Origin: Chloroflexi bacterium AL-N1
GTDB taxonomy: Bacteria; Chloroflexota; Chloroflexia; Chloroflexales; Roseiflexaceae
NCBI GenBank assembly: GCA_013122435.1
Contig: WYDT01000015.1
Coordinates: forward strand, 62,001-126,000
Length of the DNA: 64,000 bases
Direction of reading: 5' to 3'
This document shows positions 25,515-33,946 of this stretch, piece by piece (positions within the stretch are counted from its first letter, which is position 1; the number at the start of each line of letters is the position of its first letter). Position numbers and translations under genes: made by a program. A model generated the notes under the pieces. The model saw only the letters and a program-made list of their open reading frames with translations. It was not told where the DNA came from and ran no database searches.

Positions 25515-26471
25515 ATGCCCATGACAAAGTTGTCCATCATCATCGTTTCCTGGAACACCCGCGATCTACTTGGTCGCTGCCTTACCACAGTCCAGGCATC
25601 GCTGGCTCATACCAACATACCCTACACCATTGTGGTGGTGGATAACGCCTCCACGGATGGTACACCGGCCATGCTCCGTGTGGATTACCCAGAGGTACAG
25701 CTCATCGAGTCAGGCCGCAATCTGGGCTTTGCCGGTGGAAACAATCTGGCGCTCCGCCGCATGTTGGACGGCTCTGGGGACACACCTGATTATGTATTCC
25801 TGCTCAATGCTGACACAGAAGTTATCACTGACGCAATCCCACAACTCGTATACTATCTGGAAACCCATCCCGATGTCGCCGTTGTTGGCCCCCAGCTACG
25901 CTATCCTGATGGTAGTGTTCAATCCTCGCGGCGGCATTTTCCACGCCGTATGACCTTCTTTATGGAGAGCACACCGCTCGCACAGTACTGGCCACACAAT
26001 CCCTGGATACGTCACTATCACTTTGACAACACACCCGACACCATCGAGCAGCGTGTGGATTGGCTCGTCGGTGCTGCTTTGCTCGTACGTGCGTCAGCTA
26101 TTGTGCGCGCTGGGCTCCTTGACGATGGATTTATGATGTACTCAGAGGAATTGGAATGGCAACAACGCCTGTGCCATACCCAGGCAGGTCACATCATCTA
26201 CTTACCAATCGCTGTGATCATGCACCACGAGGGCAAAAGCAGCGAGCAGGCCATTGCACGACGCTACATCAATTTCCAGCAGAGTCGGCTGCGCCATGCC
26301 CAAATGATGTATGGACAACGCTTTGCAACCATGCTACGTTTGTTCTTGCAGGCTGCCTATGGATGCGAGCTAATGCTTGAGGCGAGCAAATGGTTATTCG
26401 GCCATAAGCGTTCGTTGCGCGCACAACGGATCGGCGTCTATTGGCAGGTCATCAGGACCTTAGCAAGCTAG
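25515..26471 (+). CDS. GT2 family glycosyltransferase (rhamnosyltransferase-like)
   Basis: 318 residues; a second ATG two codons in (25521) is possible. Motifs: 'LSIIIVSWNTRDLLGRCLTT', 'TIVVVDNASTDGTPAMLRVD', 'ESGRNLGFAGGNNLALRRML', 'YVFLLNADTEVITDAIPQLV', 'VAVVGPQLRYPDGSVQSSRR', 'GAALLVRASAIVRAGLLDDG' and 'MMYSEELEWQQRLCHTQAGH'. It resembles the first enzyme of this cluster more than the second, suggesting duplication of an ancestral gene. The three genes run head to tail with a gap of 25 bases here. Confidence 0.9.
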   Translation: MPMTKLSIIIVSWNTRDLLGRCLTTVQASLAHTNIPYTIVVVDNASTDGTPAMLRVDYPEVQLIESGRNLGFAGGNNLALRRMLDGSGDTPDYVFLLNADTEVITDAIPQLVYYLETHPDVAVVGPQLRYPDGSVQSSRRHFPRRMTFFMESTPLAQYWPHNPWIRHYHFDNTPDTIEQRVDWLVGAALLVRASAIVRAGLLDDGFMMYSEELEWQQRLCHTQAGHIIYLPIAVIMHHEGKSSEQAIARRYINFQQSRLRHAQMMYGQRFATMLRLFLQAAYGCELMLEASKWLFGHKRSLRAQRIGVYWQVIRTLAS

Positions 26472-26676
26472 CCAATACAACACATCTTCCATTGCAAAGG
26501 GATCGCGCTGCTTTGTCCTACCAATTCCGTGCAGAATTGTCACTATTGAAGCAAGCACATTATTGATACAGTAGAGGGACCACGATGTGGAACTATCAGC
26601 ACAAAACGGTTCACTCGAAACTACAACAATTAAACAGATTCGCCACTCATTACCGATACGTTGTAAGGAGGGTATC

Positions 26677-26787
26677 GTGCCAATTAACGGGATCGAATGT
26701 CTCATCGTGCTGGTGCTGCTGGTCATCGTTGCGGGGCTGGCCTTTCGCAGTGGTTTCACACGTGGCCGCTATCGGCGTCGCAAATAA
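26677..26787 (+). CDS. 36-residue single-helix membrane protein
   Basis: GTG start with AAGGAGG six bases upstream, a strong ribosome site. The product is 'MPINGIECLIVLVLLVIVAG' followed by a short linker and the basic end GRYRRRK: one membrane helix with a positively charged C-terminus, as in small membrane regulatory proteins. The frame is open further upstream to 26587 but without a ribosome site. It lies 35 bases before the aminotransferase gene. The function is not known, and it is too short for family recognition. Confidence 0.55.
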   Translation: MPINGIECLIVLVLLVIVAGLAFRSGFTRGRYRRRK

Positions 26788-26822
26788 TTCGTTGAGCATG
26801 CTCAAAACAAATGGGGTCAAGT

Positions 26823-28082
26823 ATGACAATGCAATCCACTCGTTCCGTCCCACAGTCAGATAGTCCTGTGGAGTCCTGTTGGTCGTCTGCCGCGCAGTTG
26901 CTACAACATTCGACTGTGCGAGAACTACTCAAAGTAACCGAGCAAGCTGACACCATTTCGTTTGCGGGAGGCTTGCCTGCACCAACCAGCTTTCCCACTG
27001 AAGAAATTGCGTTGGCGACAGAGCGTGTGCTGGCACATCAGGCTGCGCGCGTGTTGCAGTATGGCCCCACCGAAGGCTTTCCTCCACTCCGCGAGCTCCT
27101 CACCACATTGATGCAGGCACGTGGTATCACGATCGACAGTGATCATGTCATTGTCACCAGTGGTTCACAGCAGGGACTCGATCTTTTGGGGAAATTGCTC
27201 ATCGACCCAGGCAATCCCATCCTCGTCGAGAACCCCACCTACGTCGGCGCATTGCAGGCATGGCGACCCTATCAGCCTCGCTGTGTGACTCTGCCACTTG
27301 ATGAAGATGGCTTACAGATCGATGGGTTAGAGCAAGCTCTCACCAACCTTGCCCGTGAAGGGCAGCGGCCCAAATTTCTCTACATCGTTTCCGCCTTTCA
27401 AAATCCTACCGGCACCACCCTAGCCGCAGATCGGCGCACTGCCCTGATCGACCTGGCCGCCCAACACAACCTGCTCATTATTGAGGATGATCCCTATGGC
27501 GAGTTGCGCTACTCGGGCAATCCACAAACTCCACTCGTAGCGCTTGACATTCAGCGCTGGGGCGCACCACGTCACGTGGCGTATCTGAGCACCTTCTCGA
27601 AGCTCCTGGCACCTAGTCTCCGTGTTGGCTGGATGATTGGCCCTGATGCGTTGCTCCAGCGCGCGGTGCAGGCCAAACAGGGCCTCGATCTGCACACCGG
27701 CTCGCTGGCACAGGCCATTGCCTACGAGGCATGTTGCGATGGTTTGCTGGAGCGCCACACACCATCCATTCGGCAAATCTACCACGAGCGACGTGATGCT
27801 ATGCTCGGTGCACTGGAAAGCCACATGCCTGACGATGTGCGGTGGACGCATCCCGAGGGTGGGATGTTTCTCTGGCTTACCCTGCCCGAGGGACTCGACT
27901 CAGCCGTGTTACTCCAACAAGCCATTGTACGCAATGTGGCATTTGTCCCTGGTACAGCATTCTTCGCAAATGGCGGAGGAATAAACACACTCCGACTTAA
28001 TTTTTCCCATCCCACACCTGATCGGATTGAGGAAGGCATACGTCGGCTAGCTGAGGTGGTAAATGAAGGGGTTAGGGGTTAG
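26823..28082 (+). CDS. PLP-dependent class I/II aminotransferase (LysN/MocR-like)
   Basis: 419 residues from MTMQSTRSVPQSD, with GGGG seven bases before the ATG; another ATG four codons earlier is weaker. Motifs of the 2-aminoadipate/aromatic aminotransferase group: 'TISFAGGLPAPTSFPTEEIA', 'LQYGPTEGFPPLRELL', 'VTSGSQQGLDLLGKLLIDPG', 'NPTYVGALQAW', 'FQNPTGTTLAADRRTALIDL', 'IIEDDPYGELRYSG', and the Schiff-base lysine in 'LSTFSKLLAPSLRVGWM'. There is no winged-helix domain, so it is an enzyme rather than a MocR regulator. The amino donor and acceptor are uncertain. The AlaX gene follows by 55 bases. Confidence 0.92.
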   Translation: MTMQSTRSVPQSDSPVESCWSSAAQLLQHSTVRELLKVTEQADTISFAGGLPAPTSFPTEEIALATERVLAHQAARVLQYGPTEGFPPLRELLTTLMQARGITIDSDHVIVTSGSQQGLDLLGKLLIDPGNPILVENPTYVGALQAWRPYQPRCVTLPLDEDGLQIDGLEQALTNLAREGQRPKFLYIVSAFQNPTGTTLAADRRTALIDLAAQHNLLIIEDDPYGELRYSGNPQTPLVALDIQRWGAPRHVAYLSTFSKLLAPSLRVGWMIGPDALLQRAVQAKQGLDLHTGSLAQAIAYEACCDGLLERHTPSIRQIYHERRDAMLGALESHMPDDVRWTHPEGGMFLWLTLPEGLDSAVLLQQAIVRNVAFVPGTAFFANGGGINTLRLNFSHPTPDRIEEGIRRLAEVVNEGVRG

Positions 28083-28137
28083 TCCGCTGCTCCAACGTCC
28101 CAACGTTCTATCGCTCCAACGCTTTAAGGAGAGTGCT

Positions 28138-28854
28138 ATGACTGAGTTGCTTTATCAAACAGATGCTTATCTCAAGGAATTTACGGCCCGTGTTACGGCG
28201 GTCGACGAAAACAAAGTTGTGCTGGACCGCACAGCTCTGTATGCGACGGGCGGTGGTCAGCCACACGACCTCGGGACCCTCAGCGTGCGAGATCGTCAGT
28301 GGCAGGTAACGGAAGTACGCAAGCAGGGCGACACCGTCTGGCACACATTAGAGGGCGATGATATGCCTGCGGTTGGCGATGAGGTGCAGAGCCATATCGA
28401 TTGGGAACGCCGCCACAAGCTGATGCGTACTCACACGGCGCTCCATGTGCTCTGCGGCGTGATCTGGCGCGACCATCAGGCGGCGGTGACAGGTGGCAAT
28501 ATGGATACCAGCGAAGGTCGTCTTGACTTTGAGTTGCGCGATTTCTCGAATGAGCTGGCACAAACTATTGTCGAGAAGGTCAACACAGAAATTGCAGCAG
28601 GTCGCGCGGTCGAGGTGCAGATCTTACCACGTGAAGAGGCCTTTCAAATTCCCGACCTCATCCGCACCAAGATCAATCTGCTGCCCGAAGGTATCACCGA
28701 GGTTCGCACTGTGAACATTGTAGGGCTGGACCTTCAGGCCGATGGTGGCACCCACGTCGCCAACACAAGCGAAATCGGACGCGTGTCATTGGTCAAAACA
28801 CGTAGCAAGGGCGCCAACAACAAACGTATTATCATCAAAATCGAGGATGCGTAA
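28138..28854 (+). CDS. alanyl-tRNA editing protein AlaX-type
   Basis: 238 residues from MTELLYQTDAYLKEF, with AAGGAG seven bases upstream. The fold is the second additional domain of AlaRS: 'VVLDRTALYATGGGQPHDLG', 'HKLMRTHTALHVLCGVIW' (HxxxH metal site), 'DTSEGRLDFELRDFSNELA', 'GITEVRTVNIVGLDLQADGG' and 'GTHVANTSEIGRV'. The usual second-half Cys is here Gly-Gly-Thr-His. It hydrolyses Ser- or Gly-charged tRNA(Ala) in trans. The 50 bases upstream (about 28085-28125) are a low-complexity spacer of CCAACG-like units. Confidence 0.9.
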   Translation: MTELLYQTDAYLKEFTARVTAVDENKVVLDRTALYATGGGQPHDLGTLSVRDRQWQVTEVRKQGDTVWHTLEGDDMPAVGDEVQSHIDWERRHKLMRTHTALHVLCGVIWRDHQAAVTGGNMDTSEGRLDFELRDFSNELAQTIVEKVNTEIAAGRAVEVQILPREEAFQIPDLIRTKINLLPEGITEVRTVNIVGLDLQADGGTHVANTSEIGRVSLVKTRSKGANNKRIIIKIEDA

Positions 28855-28875
28855 TCGTTTAGAGGAAAGATCGTG

Positions 28876-29634
28876 ATGAATACAAAAACGTCAGTACAAC
28901 AACAGTTTGGCGCTGTTGCCGCGCGCTATGCCAATAGCACTATCCATGCCAGTGGGCCGGATCTCACAGCCATGTTACACGCCGCCAGGTTGCAGAACGA
29001 TAAACGTGTGCTTGATATTGGATGTGGTGCCGGGCATACTGCGTTGGCCTTTGCCGCTCATGTAGCTGAGGTGCGGGGCGTCGATCTCACACCTGAGATG
29101 CTTGATCAGGCCCGTCGGTTAGCGGCTGAACGCAATATAACAAATGTCTTTTTTGAGCAAAGTAATGTCGTAAACCTGCCATTTCCCGCTGCGTCATTCG
29201 ACATCGTGACTTCTCGATATAGCGCCCATCACTACACAGATCCAGTTGGCGCTTTGCGCGAGGTTGCGCGGGTGCTCCAACCGGATGGTGTGTTCTTCAT
29301 GGTTGACGTTGTTGCTCCCAAAGAGCCAGCATTAGATACCTTTCTCAACACTATTGAACTTTTACGCGATCCATCGCATGTGCGTGATCACTCGATAACA
29401 CAATGGCAAAAGATGTTTGCAGAGGTTGGATTGCATGCCGAAACACTAGGTACATGGCCATTGCACCTTGAGTTTGATGCATGGGTCACCCGCATGCAGA
29501 CACCGGAAGCCGCTATTGCACAGATCCGTACCCTGATCAATGGTGCACCACCAGAAATCCACGCAGCATTAGCGGTAGCCGACAACTATTCATTCAACGT
29601 ACCAACTGTACTAATGCGAGGTCGATTATCATAA
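28876..29634 (+). CDS. class I SAM-dependent methyltransferase
   Basis: 252 residues from MNTKTSVQQQFGAVA; GAGGAAAG lies upstream. The SAM pocket is 'RVLDIGCGAGHTALAFAAHV' and 'VRGVDLTPEMLDQARRLAAE', followed by 'EQSNVVNLPFPAASFDIVTS', 'RYSAHHYTDPVGALREVARV' and 'LQPDGVFFMVDVVAPKEPAL'. This is the UbiE/MenG-like Methyltransf_11 group; the acceptor is unknown. It runs between AlaX and a GNAT gene with gaps of about 20 bases, so all may share a transcript. Confidence 0.9.
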   Translation: MNTKTSVQQQFGAVAARYANSTIHASGPDLTAMLHAARLQNDKRVLDIGCGAGHTALAFAAHVAEVRGVDLTPEMLDQARRLAAERNITNVFFEQSNVVNLPFPAASFDIVTSRYSAHHYTDPVGALREVARVLQPDGVFFMVDVVAPKEPALDTFLNTIELLRDPSHVRDHSITQWQKMFAEVGLHAETLGTWPLHLEFDAWVTRMQTPEAAIAQIRTLINGAPPEIHAALAVADNYSFNVPTVLMRGRLS

Positions 29635-29650
29635 TGCCAAAAGGAATACC

Positions 29651-30100
29651 ATGACATATCATGAGTGGCCACGCGATGAATTTGTGATTAGCACCGATCC
29701 CACGCAACTCGACCTCCCGGTGATCCACGGATTTCTGCACACATCCTACTGGGCGCGTGGCATTCCTCTTGAGGTCGTCGAACAGGCTGTGGCAAACTCG
29801 TTGATGTTTGGCATCTACCATAAGGATCAACAGATTGGTGGCGCGCGGATCGTCACAGACTACGCGACGTTTGCCTACATTGCTGATGTGTTTGTACTGG
29901 ACGCATTTCGTGGACAAGGTCTGGGGAAGTGGCTGATGGAGATAGTGATAGCACATCCCCAACTTCAAGGGCTACGTCGCTGGATGCTGATGACCGCCGA
30001 TGCCCATGGATTATACCAACAGTTTGGCTTTACGCCGCTGGCTCGTCCTGATCGTGCGCTGGAACTTTGGTTCCCAGATGTGTACAGTAACAATCTTTGA
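29651..30100 (+). CDS. GNAT family N-acetyltransferase
   Basis: 149 residues. 'FVISTDPTQLDLPVIHGFLH', 'YWARGIPLEVVEQAVANSL', 'FGIYHKDQQIGGARIVTDYA', the CoA-binding loop 'VLDAFRGQGLGKWLMEIVIA', and 'LMTADAHGLYQQFGFTPLA' match a common bacterial GNAT group. The ATG follows AAAGGAATACC. Its substrate is unknown. It lies 16 bases after the methyltransferase gene. Confidence 0.88.
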   Translation: MTYHEWPRDEFVISTDPTQLDLPVIHGFLHTSYWARGIPLEVVEQAVANSLMFGIYHKDQQIGGARIVTDYATFAYIADVFVLDAFRGQGLGKWLMEIVIAHPQLQGLRRWMLMTADAHGLYQQFGFTPLARPDRALELWFPDVYSNNL

Positions 30101-30177
30101 TCTCTGTCCATTTCTGTATTACCATGACAAGAGACGAGATCAACAGTTACTAAGACCACACTTTGGGGGATTGCACC

Positions 30178-30378
30178 ATGCACCAACCGACGCTCCAACC
30201 GCAGCATATCATTCCTGCGATTGAATTTCTGCTTAATCGTCAAGAGTTATCACCCGTTCAACGTGAAGAAGCACGCCGTATTGCGCTGCTCAATGCCCTT
30301 GCCAGGCTGCTGCATGTATCGCCGAATGAATTGGCAGCCCTGCTTGCAACATCACTACCAGAGCAAGCAACGTCGTAG
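30178..30378 (+). CDS. small helical protein of unknown function
   Basis: 66 residues from MHQPTLQPQHIIP, chosen because GGGGG lies nine bases upstream; another ATG five codons earlier (30163) is in frame. The product is nearly all helical: 'AIEFLLNRQELSPVQREEAR', 'RIALLNALARLLHVSPNELA', 'ALLATSLPEQATS'. No Cys and no membrane segment. I do not recognise a family. Its stop overlaps a GTG of the next reading frame (TAGTG), suggesting translational coupling to the ComB gene. Confidence 0.55.
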   Translation: MHQPTLQPQHIIPAIEFLLNRQELSPVQREEARRIALLNALARLLHVSPNELAALLATSLPEQATS

Positions 30379-30392
30379 TGTGGGTACACAAC

Positions 30393-31073
30393 ATGCGGAT
30401 TGAACGAGCAACACTTGATACATGCCACACGGCCAGCGATGTGGTAGTAGTCATAGATGTCATTCGTGCATTTACAACAGCGGCCTTTGCCTTTGCTGCT
30501 GGTGCAAAAGACATTCTTCCTGTCGGTACCATCGAAGAGGCATGTGCACTCCATGATCGATTTCCCGGTACTTTAATGATGGGTGAGGTGCGTGGGCATC
30601 GTCCAGATCATTTTGATTTCGGCAATACCCCTTCAGTGCTGGCGCAAAGCCATCTTCACGGTCGACGGATGATCCAGCGAACAGGGGCAGGGACACAAGG
30701 TCTGGTGCGGAGTGTCAACGCCGCGGTTTTGCTGGCAGCGAGTTTTGTGTGTGCCAGTGCTACAGTACGCTATATCCAGCACCTAAATCCCTCGAACATC
30801 ACACTTGTAGCAACTGGCATTGCTCCAGAGGGTGCCGAAGACGAAGCCTGTGCAGACTATCTCGAGACCCTGTTGCGCGGTGAACAGCCTGATGTCACCC
30901 CCTTCCTCAAACATGTGCGTGACTCCCACGCCGGACAGTGCCTGTCGGACCCGAACGATCCCTCGTTTCCGGCAGCAGATCTCGATTGTTGTGTTGATAT
31001 CGATCGCTTTGCTTTTGCCATGCCAGTTGAACGACCAGATGGTCTCTTGATCATGCGACCCGTTTCAATCTAA
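30393..31073 (+). CDS. comB: 2-phosphosulfolactate phosphatase family protein (ComB-like)
   Basis: 226 residues from MRIERATLDTCHTASD; a GTG at 30378 overlapping the previous stop is the alternative start. ComB-family motifs: 'DVVVVIDVIRAFTTAAFAFA', 'GTLMMGEVRGHRPDHFDFGN', 'GRRMIQRTGAGTQGLVRSV', 'AVLLAASFVCASATVRYIQ' and 'ITLVATGIAPEGAEDEACAD'. In methanogens ComB removes phosphate from 2-phosphosulfolactate in coenzyme M synthesis, with Mg2+. Many bacteria without coenzyme M carry homologues of uncertain role, and no ComA or ComC is visible here, so the family is firm but the reaction is inferred. Confidence 0.85.
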   Translation: MRIERATLDTCHTASDVVVVIDVIRAFTTAAFAFAAGAKDILPVGTIEEACALHDRFPGTLMMGEVRGHRPDHFDFGNTPSVLAQSHLHGRRMIQRTGAGTQGLVRSVNAAVLLAASFVCASATVRYIQHLNPSNITLVATGIAPEGAEDEACADYLETLLRGEQPDVTPFLKHVRDSHAGQCLSDPNDPSFPAADLDCCVDIDRFAFAMPVERPDGLLIMRPVSI

Positions 31074-31081
31074 TTCGGGGG

Positions 31082-31110
31082 TTGACCTACAGTGCTTTTT
31101 GTTTTATGAT
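31082..31110 (+). promoter_or_regulatory. sigma-70 promoter of the tetR-thioesterase operon
   Basis: TTGACC (31082-31087) and TATGAT (31105-31110) are separated by exactly 17 bases. The predicted start, about 31117, abuts a perfect 14-base palindrome. Confidence 0.65.
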
Positions 31111-31117
31111 AAAAAAG

Positions 31118-31131
31118 ACAGACCGGTCTGT
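31118..31131. promoter_or_regulatory. TetR/AcrR-type operator palindrome
   Basis: ACAGACCGGTCTGT is a perfect inverted repeat of the kind bound by many TetR/AcrR regulators. It lies 17 bases before the TetR ATG at the predicted transcription start, which points to autorepression. A near copy occurs at 32879-32892. Confidence 0.7.
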
Positions 31132-31147
31132 TTTAAGGAAATGCCCT

Positions 31148-31738
31148 ATGAATAAAGGTAAACAAACACGTCAGCATATCATCGCACGCGCAGCGGATGT
31201 TTTTAGTATGCGCGGTTTTTTTGGCACCTCAATGAGGGATTTGACTGATGCTACCGGCATCGAGAAGGGCGGCATCTACAACCACTTTTCCAGCAAAGAA
31301 GCACTGGCTATCGAGTCCTTCGATTATGCCACAAACCTGATTGCTCAACGCTTTGTGGTGGTTCTCGCAGGCAAGGAAAGCCCACTTGAACGACTCGTAG
31401 CTATTGTAGAAGTCTTTTACAGCTTGATCGATGATCCCGTGCTAACTGGCGGATGTCCTGTGCTCAACACAGCTATCGAGTCCGACGACACCTACCCGGT
31501 CTTACGAGAACGTGCCCGGCGGGCCATGACCTCGTGGCACAAACTGATTGGGCGGGAAGTCAAAGCTGGAGTAGCACAGGGCGAACTCAAACCAGAAAGT
31601 GACCCATATACAGTTGCAACGATTGTCACCGCCACGCTTGAGGGTGCCATTATGTTGAGCAAACTCTATGACGACTCGGTCTACATACAACGTGCCGTGG
31701 ATCACATGGCCGACTATATACGTTCGCTTGCACTCTGA
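31148..31738 (+). CDS. TetR/AcrR family transcriptional regulator
   Basis: 196 residues from MNKGKQTRQHIIARA, with AAGGAA upstream; an upstream in-frame extension would cross the operator. DNA-binding part: 'IIARAADVFSMRGFFGTSMR', 'DLTDATGIEKGGIYNHFSSK'. The C-terminal part ('GGCPVLNTAIESDDTYPVLR') fits the TetR_C group with a 'GCPVLN' signature that is common near short-chain alcohol or quinone-type detoxification genes. A palindrome at its promoter predicts autorepression. The next two genes, thioesterase and GNAT, are on the same strand with gaps of 49 and 7 bases. Confidence 0.92.
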   Translation: MNKGKQTRQHIIARAADVFSMRGFFGTSMRDLTDATGIEKGGIYNHFSSKEALAIESFDYATNLIAQRFVVVLAGKESPLERLVAIVEVFYSLIDDPVLTGGCPVLNTAIESDDTYPVLRERARRAMTSWHKLIGREVKAGVAQGELKPESDPYTVATIVTATLEGAIMLSKLYDDSVYIQRAVDHMADYIRSLAL

Positions 31739-31787
31739 ACAGTGTTCAATGGAATGTGCTTGATACAGCAAAAAGGAGTTTATCCCA

Positions 31788-32306
31788 GTGGAGCAAGATA
31801 CAACACTACAACGCACCCGCACAGTTACATGGCAGGACCCCATGGTTGGCGCACAGGCAGCCACCACAATGACAGGGATCGACTATCTACGGGCAATGCA
31901 GCGAGGAGACTTGCCTGGGCCACCGATCGCTTACTTGATGGGAATGGGGATCAGCGATATCGAAGAGGGTCGCGTTGTTTTTACCGTTGAGCCAGCCGAG
32001 TACCACTACAACCCGATTGGGGTGGTCCACGGTGGTCTGGCGTGCACGCTCTGCGACTCGGCCATGGGATGCGCTATTCAATCGATGCTGCCAGCCGGTT
32101 CCGGCTACACAACATTGGAGCTAAAGGTCAACTTCCTGCGCCCACTGACGGCGAAAACAGGGAAGGTGCTGTGTGAGGGCAAGGTCATTCACGTAGGGGG
32201 GCGCACAGCAACGGCAGAAGCACGCATTACCGATGAAGCAGGTAAACTCTATGGCCATGCGACCACCACCTGCATTCTCTTTAGTGCCAACCCCAACGGA
32301 GGATAG
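31788..32306 (+). CDS. PaaI family hotdog thioesterase
   Basis: 172 residues with a GTG start; AAGGAG lies nine bases upstream. Hotdog fold of the PaaI group: 'GPPIAYLMGMGISDIEEGRV', 'AEYHYNPIGVVHGGLACTLC', 'DSAMGCAIQSMLPAGSGYTT', 'LELKVNFLRPLTAKTGKVLC', 'EGKVIHVGGRTATAEARITD'. The N-P-x-G-x-V-H-G-G and D residues form the active site. It hydrolyses acyl-CoA esters, often aromatic or hydroxylated ones. Control by the preceding TetR regulator is likely. Confidence 0.9.
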   Translation: MEQDTTLQRTRTVTWQDPMVGAQAATTMTGIDYLRAMQRGDLPGPPIAYLMGMGISDIEEGRVVFTVEPAEYHYNPIGVVHGGLACTLCDSAMGCAIQSMLPAGSGYTTLELKVNFLRPLTAKTGKVLCEGKVIHVGGRTATAEARITDEAGKLYGHATTTCILFSANPNGG

Positions 32307-32313
32307 ATAGCTC

Positions 32314-32874
32314 GTGGCAGATGAACGACAACATCGCACTTACGTAAATACTCAACAAACGCGGACATCAGGGCCAATCTTATCGCACACAACGCTTCGG
32401 CATGCCCACGCATACGATGACCATCGTTTAGCGGATTTTTTCATGAGTTTATCGTCGGATACTTTGTATCTGCGTTACTTCACACCACGGCCACCACATA
32501 CGATAGAGAGCGCCTGGTTAGAAGCCCAACGTCTTGTGCATAGTGATGATTCTATCAATGTTTTGCTTGCAACAGCGTGCGCCGATGGAGAGGAACATAT
32601 CATTGGTATCGCCGAATTAGTGCGCTCGCACAGCAACACAACCAATATTGAAACAGCGCTTATCGTGACAGATATCTATCAGGGGCAAGGCATTGGGCGC
32701 ATGCTGTGTGGCCAACTGGTCGATCTGATGGTGGAGCAAGGTGTTTCGCAGGTCCACGCGGTGGTGCTGCCAGAGAACACACGTATGCGAAGGCTGATCG
32801 ATCGGATAGGATTCACATATACATCTCGTTTCCAGGATGGAGCCCTATTCTTTTGCTTCACTCCTCACGCATAA
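32314..32874 (+). CDS. GNAT family N-acetyltransferase
   Basis: 186 residues with a GTG start seven bases after the thioesterase stop. The segment 'TLRHAHAYDDHRLADFFMSL', 'TLYLRYFTPRPPHTIESAWL' is the start typical of GNAT domains fused to Pat/AcuA-type protein acetyltransferases. The CoA loop is 'IYQGQGIGRMLCGQLVDLMV' followed by 'HAVVLPENTRMRRLIDRIGF'. Without the nucleotide-binding or CoA-ligase-like domain it is a stand-alone GNAT. It might acetylate a protein, but the substrate is not known. A second operator-like palindrome starts five bases after its stop. Confidence 0.85.
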   Translation: MADERQHRTYVNTQQTRTSGPILSHTTLRHAHAYDDHRLADFFMSLSSDTLYLRYFTPRPPHTIESAWLEAQRLVHSDDSINVLLATACADGEEHIIGIAELVRSHSNTTNIETALIVTDIYQGQGIGRMLCGQLVDLMVEQGVSQVHAVVLPENTRMRRLIDRIGFTYTSRFQDGALFFCFTPHA

Positions 32875-32878
32875 AAAG

Positions 32879-32892
32879 ACAGACTGGTCTGT
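32879..32892. promoter_or_regulatory. second copy of the TetR operator, downstream of the operon
   Basis: ACAGACTGGTCTGT differs at one position from the perfect palindrome at 31118-31131, and the flanking bases also match (AAAAGACAGAC...GTCTGTTT). It lies just after the GNAT stop and before the 3' end of a minus-strand gene, so it is not at an obvious promoter; it could allow looping or be the remnant of a duplicated leader. Confidence 0.5.
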
Positions 32893-32938
32893 TTCTTAAC
32901 TGCCTGGATCAAAACATCATCGAGGAAAGGTGAACAGA

Positions 32939-33946
32939 TCAGATGTCTTCTTGTGTATGGACTGGCACAGTTTCCAGACGCAAGTTCGTTGCACCCATAC
33001 GCAAAAATGTGTCTGGGACAATCTCGCGTTCAACGTGATGCAAGTGCTCCTCGGTCTGTCCTGGTAGCGTAATCCAGGTGCCGTTGGTGCTGGTATCCTG
33101 CAGCAGTACGCGCCCATCAGGGATACAGGTGATAATGGCATGGTCGTTTGACATCAGATCGTCGCCGGTAAGTGTCAACCGATACTCGTGGCGCAATGGT
33201 GTATTGCGACGACCAACCACATTTGTTTCCTCAATCAATGGCAGGATTTGTTCAGTTTGACTCTGAGCGGTAAGGACGCGTAATCGCAACGAGGTTGGTG
33301 CCAATTCAAACAATAACTGCGACCCATTGTGCCAACATTGCCCACTAAAAACATCCGAAACCAACGCTTGCAGCGTGTACTCATCCATCGTGACGGCAGA
33401 GTTGGTCATCATAGCCAGAGCTGGTAATTCGTCGAGACCTAACACTTTAATTTGTGATCGATGGTCGGCGATATCGAGCGTAACGCGCGACTCTGGATGG
33501 ATCGAAGGCACACAGATCAATGCACCAGTGATACGTTGCAACCCTTGCTCACCAACAGTGATGCCCGGTACCGCCGCAGCATAATCCTCTATCCGTTGAC
33601 GGATGGTGGCACGTGTTTGCTTGATCTGCTCTAGCGGTGTTTCTCCTCGCATCCCAACCATCTGCTGACCTGTCTCACGGATCTGCCACTGCCCATTGGG
33701 AAAGATATCGAGCGGGACTTTACACTCCTGCAAAATCCCTACAATGATCGTGTTTTCTTGCAGGAGCAAGAGATCGACTGGCTCATGTTCCATCTGTTTC
33801 GAAGGAGAAAAGTTGAACAAGACATAGATTGCCTGTGTGCTCGAGCGTGCGCGCAGCCGTTCGCTGAGTTCCAATGCGTAGTAGCGCAATACACGACGTG
33901 CCTCGGGAGTTGGTGGGATGTGACCGATATAGAGCTTAGGATACAC
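32939..33946 (-). CDS. NERD-like + FHA domain protein
   Basis: 335 residues from a GTG start (MYPKLYIGHIPPT) with GGAGG seven bases upstream; the open frame upstream runs through a repeat and is not coding. The N-terminal about 150 residues resemble the NERD nuclease-related domain ('HEPVDLLLLQENTIIVGILQ' with ECK in place of the usual E-x-K, 'NGQWQI', 'PLEQIKQTRATIRQRIEDYA'). The C-terminal FHA domain (about 250-320) has 'VGRRNTPLRHEYRLTLTGDD', 'SNDHAIITCIPDG' and 'LLQDTSTNGTWI', which bind phosphothreonine. The combination suggests a nuclease-like protein recruited by Ser/Thr kinase signalling. No kinase is adjacent. Confidence 0.75.
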   Translation of the reverse strand: MYPKLYIGHIPPTPEARRVLRYYALELSERLRARSSTQAIYVLFNFSPSKQMEHEPVDLLLLQENTIIVGILQECKVPLDIFPNGQWQIRETGQQMVGMRGETPLEQIKQTRATIRQRIEDYAAAVPGITVGEQGLQRITGALICVPSIHPESRVTLDIADHRSQIKVLGLDELPALAMMTNSAVTMDEYTLQALVSDVFSGQCWHNGSQLLFELAPTSLRLRVLTAQSQTEQILPLIEETNVVGRRNTPLRHEYRLTLTGDDLMSNDHAIITCIPDGRVLLQDTSTNGTWITLPGQTEEHLHHVEREIVPDTFLRMGATNLRLETVPVHTQEDI

